From Clostridiales bacterium (GTDB taxonomy: Bacteria; Bacillota; Clostridia; Christensenellales; Christensenellaceae), in contig QAKS01000057.1 in the NCBI GenBank assembly GCA_003343685.1, positions 1 to 15,084 on the forward strand: 15,084 nt of DNA, written 5' to 3'. Shown here piece by piece: positions 1 to 7,226 of the stretch. How positions within the stretch are numbered: the stretch's first letter is position 1; each line of letters opens with the position of its first letter. The translations under genes and the position numbers were made by a program. The notes beneath the pieces are model-generated. The model was given only the letters and a program-made list of their open reading frames with translations. It made no database searches and was not told where the DNA came from.

Positions 1-929
1 CCTGCAAACTGGGAAATCCACCGTCCATCGGGATAATCCCAGTTGAGCCGTGCCTGCTCTTCAATATACCGCATACCCTCCGGCGTCGTGGAGGTATCCT
101 CCTTGTCGTCAATATCCTCCGCCGTCGGGCCCAGAAACAGGTTCCCGTCCACTGTTGGGCTGATCAGAACGCCCTTACCCATCCGATCCGGCACGTTGAA
201 CAGCGTCCTTGCAAAAAACGCTCCCGCGGCGTTATCCATCAGCATATACTGACCTCTCCTGGGGATAATGCGCAGTTTCTTTTCGGAAATCATATTGTTT
301 ATGTCGTCGGCAAACAGCCCTGCGGCATTGACAATTGCCCGCGAGCGGATATGACCCTTGGAGGTGGCTATGTCAAACCCATCCCCCCGTCGTTCAATGG
401 CCTCCGCCTTTGTGGAGGTTCGTATGACCGCTCCGTTTTTCACGGCATTTTCGCAGGCAGCTATAGCAAACTCGAAAGGACACGTAATGCCGCCCGTCTT
501 AAGCCACAGCGCACCTCGTACCGTGGTCTTCAGATTCGGCTCCAGCTCGTGGACTTTTTCATACCCGATCAGTTCCATCTCCGCCACGCCGTTTTGCGCG
601 CCGCGCTCATACAGCTTCTTCGCCTGTTCCTTCTCTTTGTCGTCGTGAAAAAGCACAAAAGAGCCGTTCCTTCTGAAAGGAAAATCCAGCTCTTTTGACC
701 ATATATCATAGAGGGCGTTTCCGCGCACATTATGAAACGCCTTGTTTGTCCCGGGCAGGGCGTCGTGCCCCGCATGGACGATACCGCTGTTTGCCTTCGT
801 CACACCGCAGGACACGTCGTTCGCCTTCTCGAGTATTACGACGGACAAATCATAGCGCATCAACTCCCGCGCCGTCGCCGCGCCAATAATCCCCGCGCCT
901 ATGACCGCAACGTCATAACCCGCGCCCAT
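1..929 (-). CDS. FAD-dependent oxidoreductase, GlpA/LhgO (DAO) type, C-terminus beyond window
   Basis: I translated this frame by hand; it is open from the start to the window edge (309 codons), so the C-terminal part is missing. The N-terminus carries a dinucleotide-binding fold: G11-A-G13-I-I-G16 after a beta strand, with the acidic residue E34 ending the second strand, as expected for FAD. It is followed by a TKANSGIVHAGHD stretch around residues 49-61, typical of the GlpA-like/L-2-hydroxyglutarate oxidase group of the DAO superfamily. A later VNAAGLFAD segment is the usual second FAD contact. Family members (roughly 400-500 residues) oxidise a 2-hydroxy acid or glycerol-3-phosphate; the substrate cannot be fixed without the C-terminus. 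The ATG lies 2 nt after the glmS stop, so translation is probably coupled to glmS and the gene is the third of the glmM operon. GlpB-like and DUF1667 genes often follow such proteins; that region is outside the window. Confidence 0.85.
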   Translation of the reverse strand, partial: MGAGYDVAVIGAGIIGAATARELMRYDLSVVILEKANDVSCGVTKANSGIVHAGHDALPGTNKAFHNVRGNALYDIWSKELDFPFRRNGSFVLFHDDKEKEQAKKLYERGAQNGVAEMELIGYEKVHELEPNLKTTVRGALWLKTGGITCPFEFAIAACENAVKNGAVIRTSTKAEAIERRGDGFDIATSKGHIRSRAIVNAAGLFADDINNMISEKKLRIIPRRGQYMLMDNAAGAFFARTLFNVPDRMGKGVLISPTVDGNLFLGPTAEDIDDKEDTSTTPEGMRYIEEQARLNWDYPDGRWISQFA

Positions 930-931
930 GG

Positions 932-2761
932 CTATTCCACCGTTACGCTCTTTGCCAGATTTCTCGGCTTATCTACGTCGCACCCCTTCATAACCGCCAC
1001 ATAGTATCCCAGCATCTGAGTCGGCACAACCGCCAGTATGGGTGCGAGCAAATCGTCCGTATCCGGAATGGGCAGAATCAGATCCGTCTCCGGCCTGATG
1101 ACCTCTACGTCCCTCTCCTGTACAATCGCCGCCACATATCCCTTGCGTGCCTTCACCTCTTTGATGTTTCCCTTTGTCTTATCCAGCAGGGCTTTTGTCG
1201 TCGCAAATGCCAAAACAAGTGTATTCTCGTCGATCAGAGCGATCGGACCGTGCTTCATCTCGCCGGAGGAGTATGCCTCTGCATGGATATAGGATACCTC
1301 TTTGAGCTTCATCGTCCCCTCCATGGCCGTATAGTAATCCGAACCGCGGCCGATATAGTAGGCATGCTCGTCCATATATCTCTGACTTGCCAGCTTTTGA
1401 ATAGTCTCTTTCAGCTCAAATGTTTTTTTGATCTTTTCGGGGAGCCGTTTCATTTCCTCCAGCAGCTCCGTATATCTCTGTTTTGTTATGGTGCCGCGCA
1501 CCCGGGCAAACTCCATTGCAATCGCATAAACCACCAAAAGCTGATTCGTATATGCCTTGGTAGAGGCCACCGCGATTTCGATTCCCGCCCGATTGTAAAT
1601 GACCGCGTCCGACTCCCGCGCCAGCGTACTGCCCACCACGTTCGTCACTGTCAGCACCTTCAGGCCCGCCGCCTTCGCCTCCTTCATTCCGGCAATCGTA
1701 TCTGCCGTCTCGCCCGACTGGCTGATGGTCATGAGCATTTCGCCTTCTTCAAAAATCGGGTTTCTGTAGCGGAACTCGGAGCCGGTGTCTACCGTAACCG
1801 GAATTCTCGCCAGCTGCTCTATAGCGTATTTCCCCTGAAGCGCCGCATGGCTCGCCGTTCCGCACGCAACGATCGTAATGCTTTTCACATTCTTCATCAT
1901 CTCGTCGGTAAGGCCTGCGTCTGTCAGGTCGATCCTGCCGTCCCGAATGCGCGGCAGCAGCGTATCCTCAATCGCCTTGGGCTGCTCATAGATTTCCTTG
2001 ATCATAAAATGCTCATAGCCGGCCTTCTCCGCCTGCTCTGCATCCCATTCCACCTTATGGGCTTCCTTTGCGATTTTATTTCCGTACTCGTCGTATACGC
2101 GCACCCCCTCGCGCTCCACAACGGCAATCTCACCGTCGTTTAAGTAATATACATTTCTCGTATATTCCAGAATTGCCGGCACATCCGAAGCAATAAAGTT
2201 CTCGTCCTCGCCGAGGCCGATGATGAGCGGACTGTCTTTTTTTACCGCTACAATCCTCCGTGGCTCGTTTACACAGATAATCCCAAGCGCGTAGGAACCC
2301 TCCAGCTTTTCTACAGCCTTCTTTACCGCGATACGCAGGTCGCCCTCATAGTAGTAGTTGATCAGGTGTGCCACCACCTCCGTATCCGTTTCGGAAACGA
2401 AGTGAATTCCCTTGCCCGTTAGCCACGCTTTGAGCTTTGCATAATTCTCGATAATTCCGTTATGAACAATGGCAATATCTCCTGACGTGCAGGTATGGGG
2501 ATGTGCGTTCACGTCGGAAGGCTCTCCGTGGGTTGCCCATCTGGTGTGCCCGATGCCGACGCTGTTCTCCATGACGCGCCCGCCCAGTTTTTCCTCCATC
2601 AGCGCAACTCTTCCCTTTGCCTTCACCACGTTCATTCTTGCGTCCTCGTCTAAAAATGCCACGCCGGACGAATCATAGCCTCTGTATTCCAGCTTTTTCA
2701 GGCCGCCTACCAGCACCGGCAAAACGTCTCTCGATCCGATATATCCCACTATTCCACACAT
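932..2761 (-). CDS. glmS: Glutamine--fructose-6-phosphate aminotransferase (isomerizing)
   Basis: This enzyme converts fructose-6-phosphate and glutamine to glucosamine-6-phosphate, the committed cytoplasmic step toward UDP-GlcNAc. At 609 residues it is the same length as the E. coli enzyme. It begins MCGIVGYIG, so Cys2 becomes the N-terminal nucleophile of the class II glutamine amidotransferase domain (about 1-220); RWATHGEPSDVNAHPH and VHNGIIENY are further glutaminase signatures. Two SIS sugar-isomerase domains follow (about 285-430 and 460-600), with SQSGETADT as the sugar-phosphate loop, SGEMKHGPIALI in the second, and the invariant tail AKSVTVE with the catalytic lysine at 604. The start has a purine-rich AGGAAAGG site, and only 17 nt separate it from glmM. 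No glmS ribozyme can fit in that gap, so control by glucosamine-6-phosphate through that ribozyme is unlikely. Confidence 0.98.
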   Translation of the reverse strand: MCGIVGYIGSRDVLPVLVGGLKKLEYRGYDSSGVAFLDEDARMNVVKAKGRVALMEEKLGGRVMENSVGIGHTRWATHGEPSDVNAHPHTCTSGDIAIVHNGIIENYAKLKAWLTGKGIHFVSETDTEVVAHLINYYYEGDLRIAVKKAVEKLEGSYALGIICVNEPRRIVAVKKDSPLIIGLGEDENFIASDVPAILEYTRNVYYLNDGEIAVVEREGVRVYDEYGNKIAKEAHKVEWDAEQAEKAGYEHFMIKEIYEQPKAIEDTLLPRIRDGRIDLTDAGLTDEMMKNVKSITIVACGTASHAALQGKYAIEQLARIPVTVDTGSEFRYRNPIFEEGEMLMTISQSGETADTIAGMKEAKAAGLKVLTVTNVVGSTLARESDAVIYNRAGIEIAVASTKAYTNQLLVVYAIAMEFARVRGTITKQRYTELLEEMKRLPEKIKKTFELKETIQKLASQRYMDEHAYYIGRGSDYYTAMEGTMKLKEVSYIHAEAYSSGEMKHGPIALIDENTLVLAFATTKALLDKTKGNIKEVKARKGYVAAIVQERDVEVIRPETDLILPIPDTDDLLAPILAVVPTQMLGYYVAVMKGCDVDKPRNLAKSVTVE

Positions 2762-2778
2762 AATTGTCTTTTCCTTTC

Positions 2779-4122
2779 CTACGCTAGTCTGCTCTCGATC
2801 AGCTCGGCAATGGCTACGGCTTCGCTCTCGATCGCACTTCTGTCCTCGCCCTCAATCATCACTCTCACCAAAGGCTCTGTTCCCGACGGCCTTATGAGTA
2901 CTCTTCCTCTGCCGTCCATCTTCTTCTCCAATACTCTGATCTTATCCATGATTACATCGTCAGCAGCATATTCATGCTTCTTTGCCTCCGACACATGCGC
3001 ATTCACGAGCACCTGCGGCAGGATCGTGACAACCTTTGCCAGTCTGCCCAGTCTCTCGTCCCTGCGCTTCATCACGCCCAAAAGCTGTATTCCGGTGAGA
3101 ATACCGTCTCCCGTCGTATTGTGATCCAGAAAGATAATATGACCGCTCTGCTCGCCACCCAGATTATAGCCGCTTTTGAGCATTTCCTCCAAGACATAGC
3201 GATCTCCCACATCTGTCTTTACCAGCTTAATGCCGTGCTCCTTCATCCCCAGTTCAAGGCCCAGATTGCTCATCACTGTACCGACCAGGACATCCTTCTT
3301 CAGCAGGCCGCGCTCCTTCATATCGAGGGCGCAGATCGCCATGACCTTATCGCCGTCAACAAGCCTGCCCTTTTCGTCTACCGCCATCATTCTGTCTGCA
3401 TCGCCGTCAAATGCCAGGCCCACATCCGCGCCCAGTTCCTTTACCAACTCCATCAAATGCTGAGGTTTTGTCGAACCGCAGTTGTCGTTGATGTTGCTGC
3501 CGTCCGGGGAATCGTGATAGGAGAACACCTTAGCCCCAAGTGCGCGGAATACGCGCGGCGCTATTTCCGAAGCCGAACCGTTGGCGCAGTCGATGACAAG
3601 CTTGATGCCGCTGAGCGGCTCCTCCGCCATTTCCACCAAAAAATCTATATACTCGTCAACCGCGTTTTTAAGCGGAATGTTCCGCCCTACGCCCATTCCC
3701 GTGGGCTTTTCGGCAAAATCTCCGCCCAGAACGAGCCGTTCGATTTCATCCTCAATACTGTCCGCCAGTTTATAACCCTTTCCGTTGAAAAACTTGATCC
3801 CATTGTATTCGTAGCTGTTATGGGAGGCGCTGATCATCGCACCCGCGTCCACCTCATAATTGCGGGTCAAATAGGCCACTGCCGAGGTAGAAATCACCCC
3901 AAGCTCGTTTGCCTCCGCGCCTGCCGCGCAAATACCGGCCACAAGCGCACATTCCAGCATATTCCCCGATATGCGCGTATCTCTGCCGACCAGTATCTTC
4001 GGCTTATGGATTGCTCCTGTCAAAACCTTGGCCGCCGAATAGCCGAGCCTGTATGCCATCTCACAATCCAGAGAATCGTTCGCGATCCCCCTGACGCCGT
4101 CCGTACCGAATAATCTTGCCAC
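2779..4122 (-). CDS. glmM: Phosphoglucosamine mutase
   Basis: GlmM converts glucosamine-6-phosphate to glucosamine-1-phosphate, which GlmU uses to make UDP-GlcNAc. The protein has 447 residues, normal for the family. It opens with RLFGTDGVRGIAN and has the phosphoserine loop ISASHN with active-site Ser100. The Mg-binding loop D239-G-D241-A-D243-R, a GGEQSGHI sugar-contact loop around 325 and the C-terminal phosphate-binding RPSGTEPLVRVM all stand out. Translation starts at GTG with a perfect AAGGAGG five nt upstream; an ATG between them is in another frame. The gene is first in the glmM-glmS-oxidoreductase operon and is read from the extended -10 promoter at 4157-4185, divergent from galE. 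Having the enzyme that consumes the GlmS product transcribed first with glmS ties the two steps together. Confidence 0.98.
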   Translation of the reverse strand: MARLFGTDGVRGIANDSLDCEMAYRLGYSAAKVLTGAIHKPKILVGRDTRISGNMLECALVAGICAAGAEANELGVISTSAVAYLTRNYEVDAGAMISASHNSYEYNGIKFFNGKGYKLADSIEDEIERLVLGGDFAEKPTGMGVGRNIPLKNAVDEYIDFLVEMAEEPLSGIKLVIDCANGSASEIAPRVFRALGAKVFSYHDSPDGSNINDNCGSTKPQHLMELVKELGADVGLAFDGDADRMMAVDEKGRLVDGDKVMAICALDMKERGLLKKDVLVGTVMSNLGLELGMKEHGIKLVKTDVGDRYVLEEMLKSGYNLGGEQSGHIIFLDHNTTGDGILTGIQLLGVMKRRDERLGRLAKVVTILPQVLVNAHVSEAKKHEYAADDVIMDKIRVLEKKMDGRGRVLIRPSGTEPLVRVMIEGEDRSAIESEAVAIAELIESRLA

Positions 4123-4127
4123 AACAT

Positions 4128-4134
4128 CCTCCTT
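4128..4134 (-). promoter_or_regulatory. Strong ribosome binding site fixing the glmM GTG start
   Basis: AAGGAGG read on the minus strand, five nt before the GTG at 4122-4120. It decides the GTG over the out-of-frame ATG at 4128-4126, which overlaps the Shine-Dalgarno itself. Confidence 0.85.
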
Positions 4135-4144
4135 GAGGCCTCAA
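4133..4144. promoter_or_regulatory. Perfect 12-bp palindrome in the glmM leader
   Basis: TTGAGGCCTCAA is a perfect palindrome without a loop. It sits between the predicted glmM transcription start (about 4150) and the ribosome site, touching the first bases of the latter. A loopless palindrome suits a dimeric DNA-binding protein better than an RNA hairpin. That it is an operator is inference; chance or a StuI-like restriction site remains possible. Confidence 0.3.
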
Positions 4145-4156
4145 AAATATGACCCT

Positions 4157-4185
4157 ATTATACCATTCGCCGCCTGATAATTCAA
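4157..4185 (-). promoter_or_regulatory. glmM operon promoter (sigma-A type, extended -10)
   Basis: On the minus strand TTGAAT (4185-4180) is followed by 17 nt and a perfect TATAAT (4162-4157). The bases before it read TGG, giving the TGnTATAAT extended -10. Predicted start is near 4150, leaving a leader of only about 28 nt before the GTG of glmM. Confidence 0.85.
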
Positions 4186-4217
4186 TTGCATTACATGCTG
4201 TTTTTTATGAACAGTTG

Positions 4218-4246
4218 TTGACGCTCTATTTTTCAGATGATACACT
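4218..4246 (+). promoter_or_regulatory. galE promoter (sigma-A type)
   Basis: TTGACG (4218-4223), a 17-nt spacer and TACACT (4241-4246), followed by a leader of about 27 nt with a GAAAGGTG ribosome site before the galE ATG. It faces away from the glmM promoter; the two -35 boxes are about 33 bp apart, so one bound protein could affect both. Confidence 0.75.
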
Positions 4247-4279
4247 TGAGATAACGAAGATGCTGAAAGGTGAAAAACT

Positions 4280-5284
4280 ATGATATTACTTGCCGGCGGC
4301 GCCGGGTTTATCGGCAGCCATACGTGTGTATCCCTGATACAAAGCGGACATGAGGTCCTGATTGCAGACAACTTCTATAACAGCGACAGAAGCGTTATCG
4401 GACGAATCCGGCAAATTACGGGCTGCGACGTTCCCTTCGCAGATGTAGATATTGCCGATAAACACGCTCTACGCAAAGTCTTTGAGCAATACGATATCGA
4501 AGGCGCGGTGATGCTGGCGGGCTACAAAGCAGTAGGTGAGTCCGTCGGGAAGCCTCTTATGTATTACAGGAACAATCTCGACATCTGTCTCTCGCTTCTG
4601 GAGCTGATGGAAGAATTCGATGCAAAACGGCTGATCTTCAGCTCATCCGCTACCGTATACGCGCCCTCCAACACCTCCCCTCTTTATGAGGATGACCCGC
4701 GGGGATGTACAAATCCGTATGGCTGGACCAAATACATGATCGAGCAGATGTTAAGAGACATTGCCCGCGCCGATTCCGGTTGGTCCATCATGTCTCTTCG
4801 GTATTTTAATCCTATCGGCGCGCACGAAAGCGGCCTTATAGGCGAAGCACCGAACGGCATTCCGAACAACCTCCTGCCCTATGTGGCAAAGGTTGCCGCC
4901 GGAGAGCTTCCGTTTGTTCACGTTTACGGCAGCGATTATCCCACGCCCGACGGCACCGGTGTGCGCGATTATATCCACGTCTGCGATTTGGCAGACGGGC
5001 ATACGTCAGCCTATGAATACATATGTAATCACAGCGGCCTTTTTGAGGTCAATCTAGGCACGGGCAGGGGCGTCAGCGTCCTTGAAATCATTACAGCCTT
5101 TGAAAAAGCCTGCGGCAAAAAGATTCCCTATAAAATTGAGGGCAGGCGGCCCGGCGATATCGCAGAATGCTTTGCCGGAACAGGCCGTGCAAAAGAGCTT
5201 TTTGGCTGGGAAGCCAAATACGATATTGACCGTATGTGTCAGGACACTTGGCGCTGGCAGCAGTATTGGCAGTCGCTGCATTAG
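4280..5284 (+). CDS. galE: UDP-glucose 4-epimerase
   Basis: This NAD-dependent cytoplasmic enzyme of the extended short-chain dehydrogenase family interconverts UDP-glucose and UDP-galactose. It has 334 residues, the usual length. The Rossmann motif GGAGFIGSH (residues 6-14) is at the N-terminus. The catalytic serine lies in SSSATVY (Ser123), and the Tyr147-xxx-Lys151 pair lies in NPYGWTKYMIEQ. LRYFNPIGAHESGLIGE and VRDYIHVCDLADGH are sugar-nucleotide-binding segments specific to GalE rather than to generic SDR epimerases. The ATG has a GAAAGGTG site at a good distance. Upstream glmM/glmS and downstream galU give it a role in nucleotide-sugar supply for the envelope; a UDP-GlcNAc epimerase side activity cannot be excluded from sequence. 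Confidence 0.96.
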   Translation: MILLAGGAGFIGSHTCVSLIQSGHEVLIADNFYNSDRSVIGRIRQITGCDVPFADVDIADKHALRKVFEQYDIEGAVMLAGYKAVGESVGKPLMYYRNNLDICLSLLELMEEFDAKRLIFSSSATVYAPSNTSPLYEDDPRGCTNPYGWTKYMIEQMLRDIARADSGWSIMSLRYFNPIGAHESGLIGEAPNGIPNNLLPYVAKVAAGELPFVHVYGSDYPTPDGTGVRDYIHVCDLADGHTSAYEYICNHSGLFEVNLGTGRGVSVLEIITAFEKACGKKIPYKIEGRRPGDIAECFAGTGRAKELFGWEAKYDIDRMCQDTWRWQQYWQSLH

Positions 5285-5343
5285 TTCATTTTTTTAGAAT
5301 TGTGAAATAATTGTCATCTTTTAGTGAACAGTGTCTGTATTTG

Positions 5344-5372
5344 TTGAAATTCTTCGTATCCGATGATAAACT
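5344..5372 (+). promoter_or_regulatory. Possible promoter of the deacetylase gene
   Basis: TTGAAA (5344-5349), a 17-nt spacer and TAAACT (5367-5372), with TGA just before the -10 giving an extended form. The -10 box is only a 4/6 match and lies inside the left arm of the inverted repeat at 5363-5395. Read-through from galE is the alternative, because no convincing terminator follows galE: only a short GCAG-tcg-CTGC stem and a T7 run near 5271-5296. Confidence 0.35.
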
Positions 5373-5395
5373 TAATCTGAAATTAATTTTATCAT
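5363..5395. repeat. 33-bp inverted repeat just upstream of the deacetylase start
   Basis: Left arm ATGATAAA (5363-5370), one mismatched base, TTAAT, a five-base centre CTGAA, then ATTAA, one mismatched base and TTTATCAT (5388-5395). Thirteen of 14 arm positions pair. It ends 7 bp before the AAAGGA ribosome site. It could be an operator covering the possible -10 box or a leader RNA hairpin; there is no T-run, so it is not a normal terminator. Confidence 0.6.
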
Positions 5396-5414
5396 TAATC
5401 GAAAGGAAAAAGCA

Positions 5415-6938
5415 GTGCGAAAGCTTCGTACCCGCAGACAATTGGGCGGAAAAAACATGTTTAAAACCATGGCTGTTCCCATAGCCATATTTGCCGTTAT
5501 CGCCATTTCGGTCGCGGTCATATTTTTGGCCTTACCTCCTGCGGCAGTATCCGTCACCGTGGCGCGTATGTTTCCCTCCTCTGAGATACCGAGGGTCACA
5601 CAAAATTATTCCATTGACTTTGAATCACCCGCCTACCACGCCATCGGTACAGAGCAGTCTCTTTCCGAGAAGGACGGCACGCACTCTTACGATATTAAAT
5701 ACCCGTCTGTCACAAGCCAAACCGTCAGCGCCGCCATTCTTTCCAAGGCTCGGCTGTTTCTTGATGACTACAGCAAATACACAGAAGAATATGCCGATCT
5801 CAACACCTATATGGACGCGGACTATGATCTTTTCACCGTTGGCGCCGGCTATTACGGCCTTGTCATGGTTGCCAACAGCTATTGTGCCAACGGTGCTATG
5901 TACAGCTCCGGCATACGGACCGCTAACTACGATGTGAAATCCGGGAAAGAAATTTTTCCCGTCGACTATATGAAGGAGGGCGCTCTTGAGCGCATTTCTG
6001 CTATCTGTACGGCCGCTTTTGTAAAGCAGTTTGACAGGGATGACATCATTGCGGAGGCCCTCAGCCCTGAAAAATCGAACTTTGAGAACCTTCTTCTTGC
6101 CGCAGACGGGCTTCATGTATTCTTTCCGGAAGGCCGCGTTGTCCCCGATTCCAGCGGTATTATAGAAATCGCCATTCCCTACGCCAGCATCAAGGATTAC
6201 TGCATGCTGCCTTCCGAAATCACAGAAGCAGCCGTAAGGGCAGAGGAAAAAGCCGCAGCGGACAAACAGCCTGAGCCGACTGCTGCTGAGCCGACTGCCA
6301 CCCAGTTTGCGGCAAAAAGCAACCAGCCTATGGTTTGTCTGACGTTTGACGACGGTCCCAACGTTGGAACAACCGATAAAATTCTGGATGTATTGGAAAA
6401 ATACAATGCACACGCTACTTTCTTTATTGTCGGCAGTCGTCTGGAAAACAACGCCGCCCGGCAGGAGCTGGTCAAACGGGCCGAGGCTCTGGGATGTGAG
6501 ATCGGCAGCCACACATGGTCTCATAAGGATCTGCGCAAGGTTGACGAAGCTGCCGCGGGCAGCGAAATCGAAAAAGCCGACGATATTCTGGAGAATGTGC
6601 TGGGGCGCAAGGCAGCTGTGCTGCGTCCTCCCTACGGAGACTTCCGCGGCCCGGTGCGGGAGCGTGTGAACAAGCCGATGATTCTGTGGAATCTGGACAG
6701 CGAGGATTGGAAAACAAAGGATACGGCGTCTATTATAAAAGCCGTCAATGCCGTTGACAGCAACAAAAACATTGTGCTGATGCACGACATCTACAAGCCC
6801 ACTGCGGAAGCGGTAGAAAAAATCGTACCCGCTTTAATCAAAAAGGGCTATAAGCTTGTAACGATTTCGGAATATTACGCGGCACAGGGCATTGAGCTGA
6901 AAGGACACAAGGTTTATCGCGGTCTGACTGTCAGCTAA
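5415..6938 (+). CDS. Membrane-anchored polysaccharide (peptidoglycan) deacetylase, PdaC-like
   Basis: 507 residues in three parts. First comes a basic N-terminus (RKLRTRRQ) and one membrane segment at about 18-42. An extracellular region of about 60-265 resembles the DUF3298/DUF4163 module of B. subtilis PdaC. A proline/alanine-rich linker (about 275-303) joins it to a NodB-type catalytic domain (about 305-500). Catalytic motifs are complete: TFDDGP with D312/D313, H366-x3-H370 in SHTWSHKDL for metal binding, RPPYGDF from R404, WNLDSEDW, and LMHD with H457. The family removes N-acetyl groups from cell-wall amino sugars, often giving lysozyme resistance; the exact substrate (GlcNAc, MurNAc or chitooligomer) is not determined. 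The GTG start is chosen for its AAAGGA site eight nt upstream and because it keeps the positive residues before the membrane segment; an ATG at 5457 is the alternative. The linker contains a 13-nt direct repeat. Confidence 0.9.
   Translation: MRKLRTRRQLGGKNMFKTMAVPIAIFAVIAISVAVIFLALPPAAVSVTVARMFPSSEIPRVTQNYSIDFESPAYHAIGTEQSLSEKDGTHSYDIKYPSVTSQTVSAAILSKARLFLDDYSKYTEEYADLNTYMDADYDLFTVGAGYYGLVMVANSYCANGAMYSSGIRTANYDVKSGKEIFPVDYMKEGALERISAICTAAFVKQFDRDDIIAEALSPEKSNFENLLLAADGLHVFFPEGRVVPDSSGIIEIAIPYASIKDYCMLPSEITEAAVRAEEKAAADKQPEPTAAEPTATQFAAKSNQPMVCLTFDDGPNVGTTDKILDVLEKYNAHATFFIVGSRLENNAARQELVKRAEALGCEIGSHTWSHKDLRKVDEAAAGSEIEKADDILENVLGRKAAVLRPPYGDFRGPVRERVNKPMILWNLDSEDWKTKDTASIIKAVNAVDSNKNIVLMHDIYKPTAEAVEKIVPALIKKGYKLVTISEYYAAQGIELKGHKVYRGLTVS
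6271..6298 (+). repeat. 13-nt direct repeat inside the deacetylase linker
   Basis: CTGAGCCGACTGC occurs at 6271-6283 and again at 6286-6298, encoding the repeated EPTA units of the linker before the NodB domain. The 15-nt period keeps the reading frame, so slippage could lengthen or shorten the linker without breaking the protein. Confidence 0.6.
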
Positions 6939-6961
6939 TCCGGAACTTTCCGAAGCATATA

Positions 6962-6988
6962 AAAGCGGCGGATATTTCACCGCCGCTT
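6962..6988 (+). terminator. Hairpin, copy 1 of a 27-nt exact repeat; weak terminator of the deacetylase gene
   Basis: AAGCGGCGG and CCGCCGCTT form a 9-bp stem around an 8-base loop, 23 nt after the deacetylase stop. The following T-run is poor on the plus strand. Read on the minus strand the stem is followed by TTTTATAT, which is better. An exact 27-nt copy is at 7200-7226. Confidence 0.5.
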
Positions 6989-6993
6989 CAGCT

Positions 6994-7025
6994 TGTCAAA
7001 AAAGGCGCGAGCGCCTTTTTTGACA
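6994..7025. terminator. Bidirectional intrinsic terminator, perfect 15-bp stem
   Basis: Left arm 6994-7008 (TGTCAAAAAAGGCGC) and right arm 7011-7025 are perfectly complementary with only GA between. The GC stem is bordered by A6 and T6, so each strand shows a GC hairpin followed by six T. It can end transcripts from both the deacetylase gene and galU. Confidence 0.8.
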
Positions 7026-7199
7026 CATTGCCGCGTTTGCGGCTGCGCCTTTCCTGTGCGCTGTGCGCACGGTCGGAAAAACGCGATTGGTGTGGGCTTC
7101 GCGCGCGCATGTCGCGCTCGCCCACGATTTTACACTTTGCGGTGATATATCCTTAATAAACTCTCTCTTTTATCGCAGACGAAGGTTGTTTGACAGACT

Positions 7200-7226
7200 A
7201 AAGCGGCGGATATTTCACCGCCGCTT
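7200..7226. terminator. Hairpin, copy 2 of the 27-nt exact repeat; terminator near galU end
   Basis: Same 27 nt as 6962-6988 in the same orientation: 9-bp GC stem, loop ATATTTCA. On the plus strand it is followed by TTTTATAT; on the minus strand it is the first hairpin after the galU stop but has only TTTAG after the stem. Confidence 0.5.

Noticed and set aside
2762..2778. glmS ribozyme/riboswitch
   Set aside because: Only 17 nt are available between glmM and glmS, far too few for the ribozyme.
2974..4113. 379-codon plus-strand open frame
   Set aside because: In-register shadow of glmM, whose catalytic motifs are intact.
4141..4371. 76-codon minus-strand open frame across the glmM-galE intergenic region
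   Set aside because: It overlaps the galE start and both divergent promoters, with no ribosome site or domain.
5271..5296. Possible terminator after galE (GCAG-tcg-CTGC stem and T7)
   Set aside because: The stem is only 4 bp and separated from the T-run, too weak to call; mentioned only in the context of the deacetylase promoter.
5625..6785. 386-codon minus-strand open frame
   Set aside because: In-register shadow of the deacetylase gene; no ribosome site and no recognisable domain.
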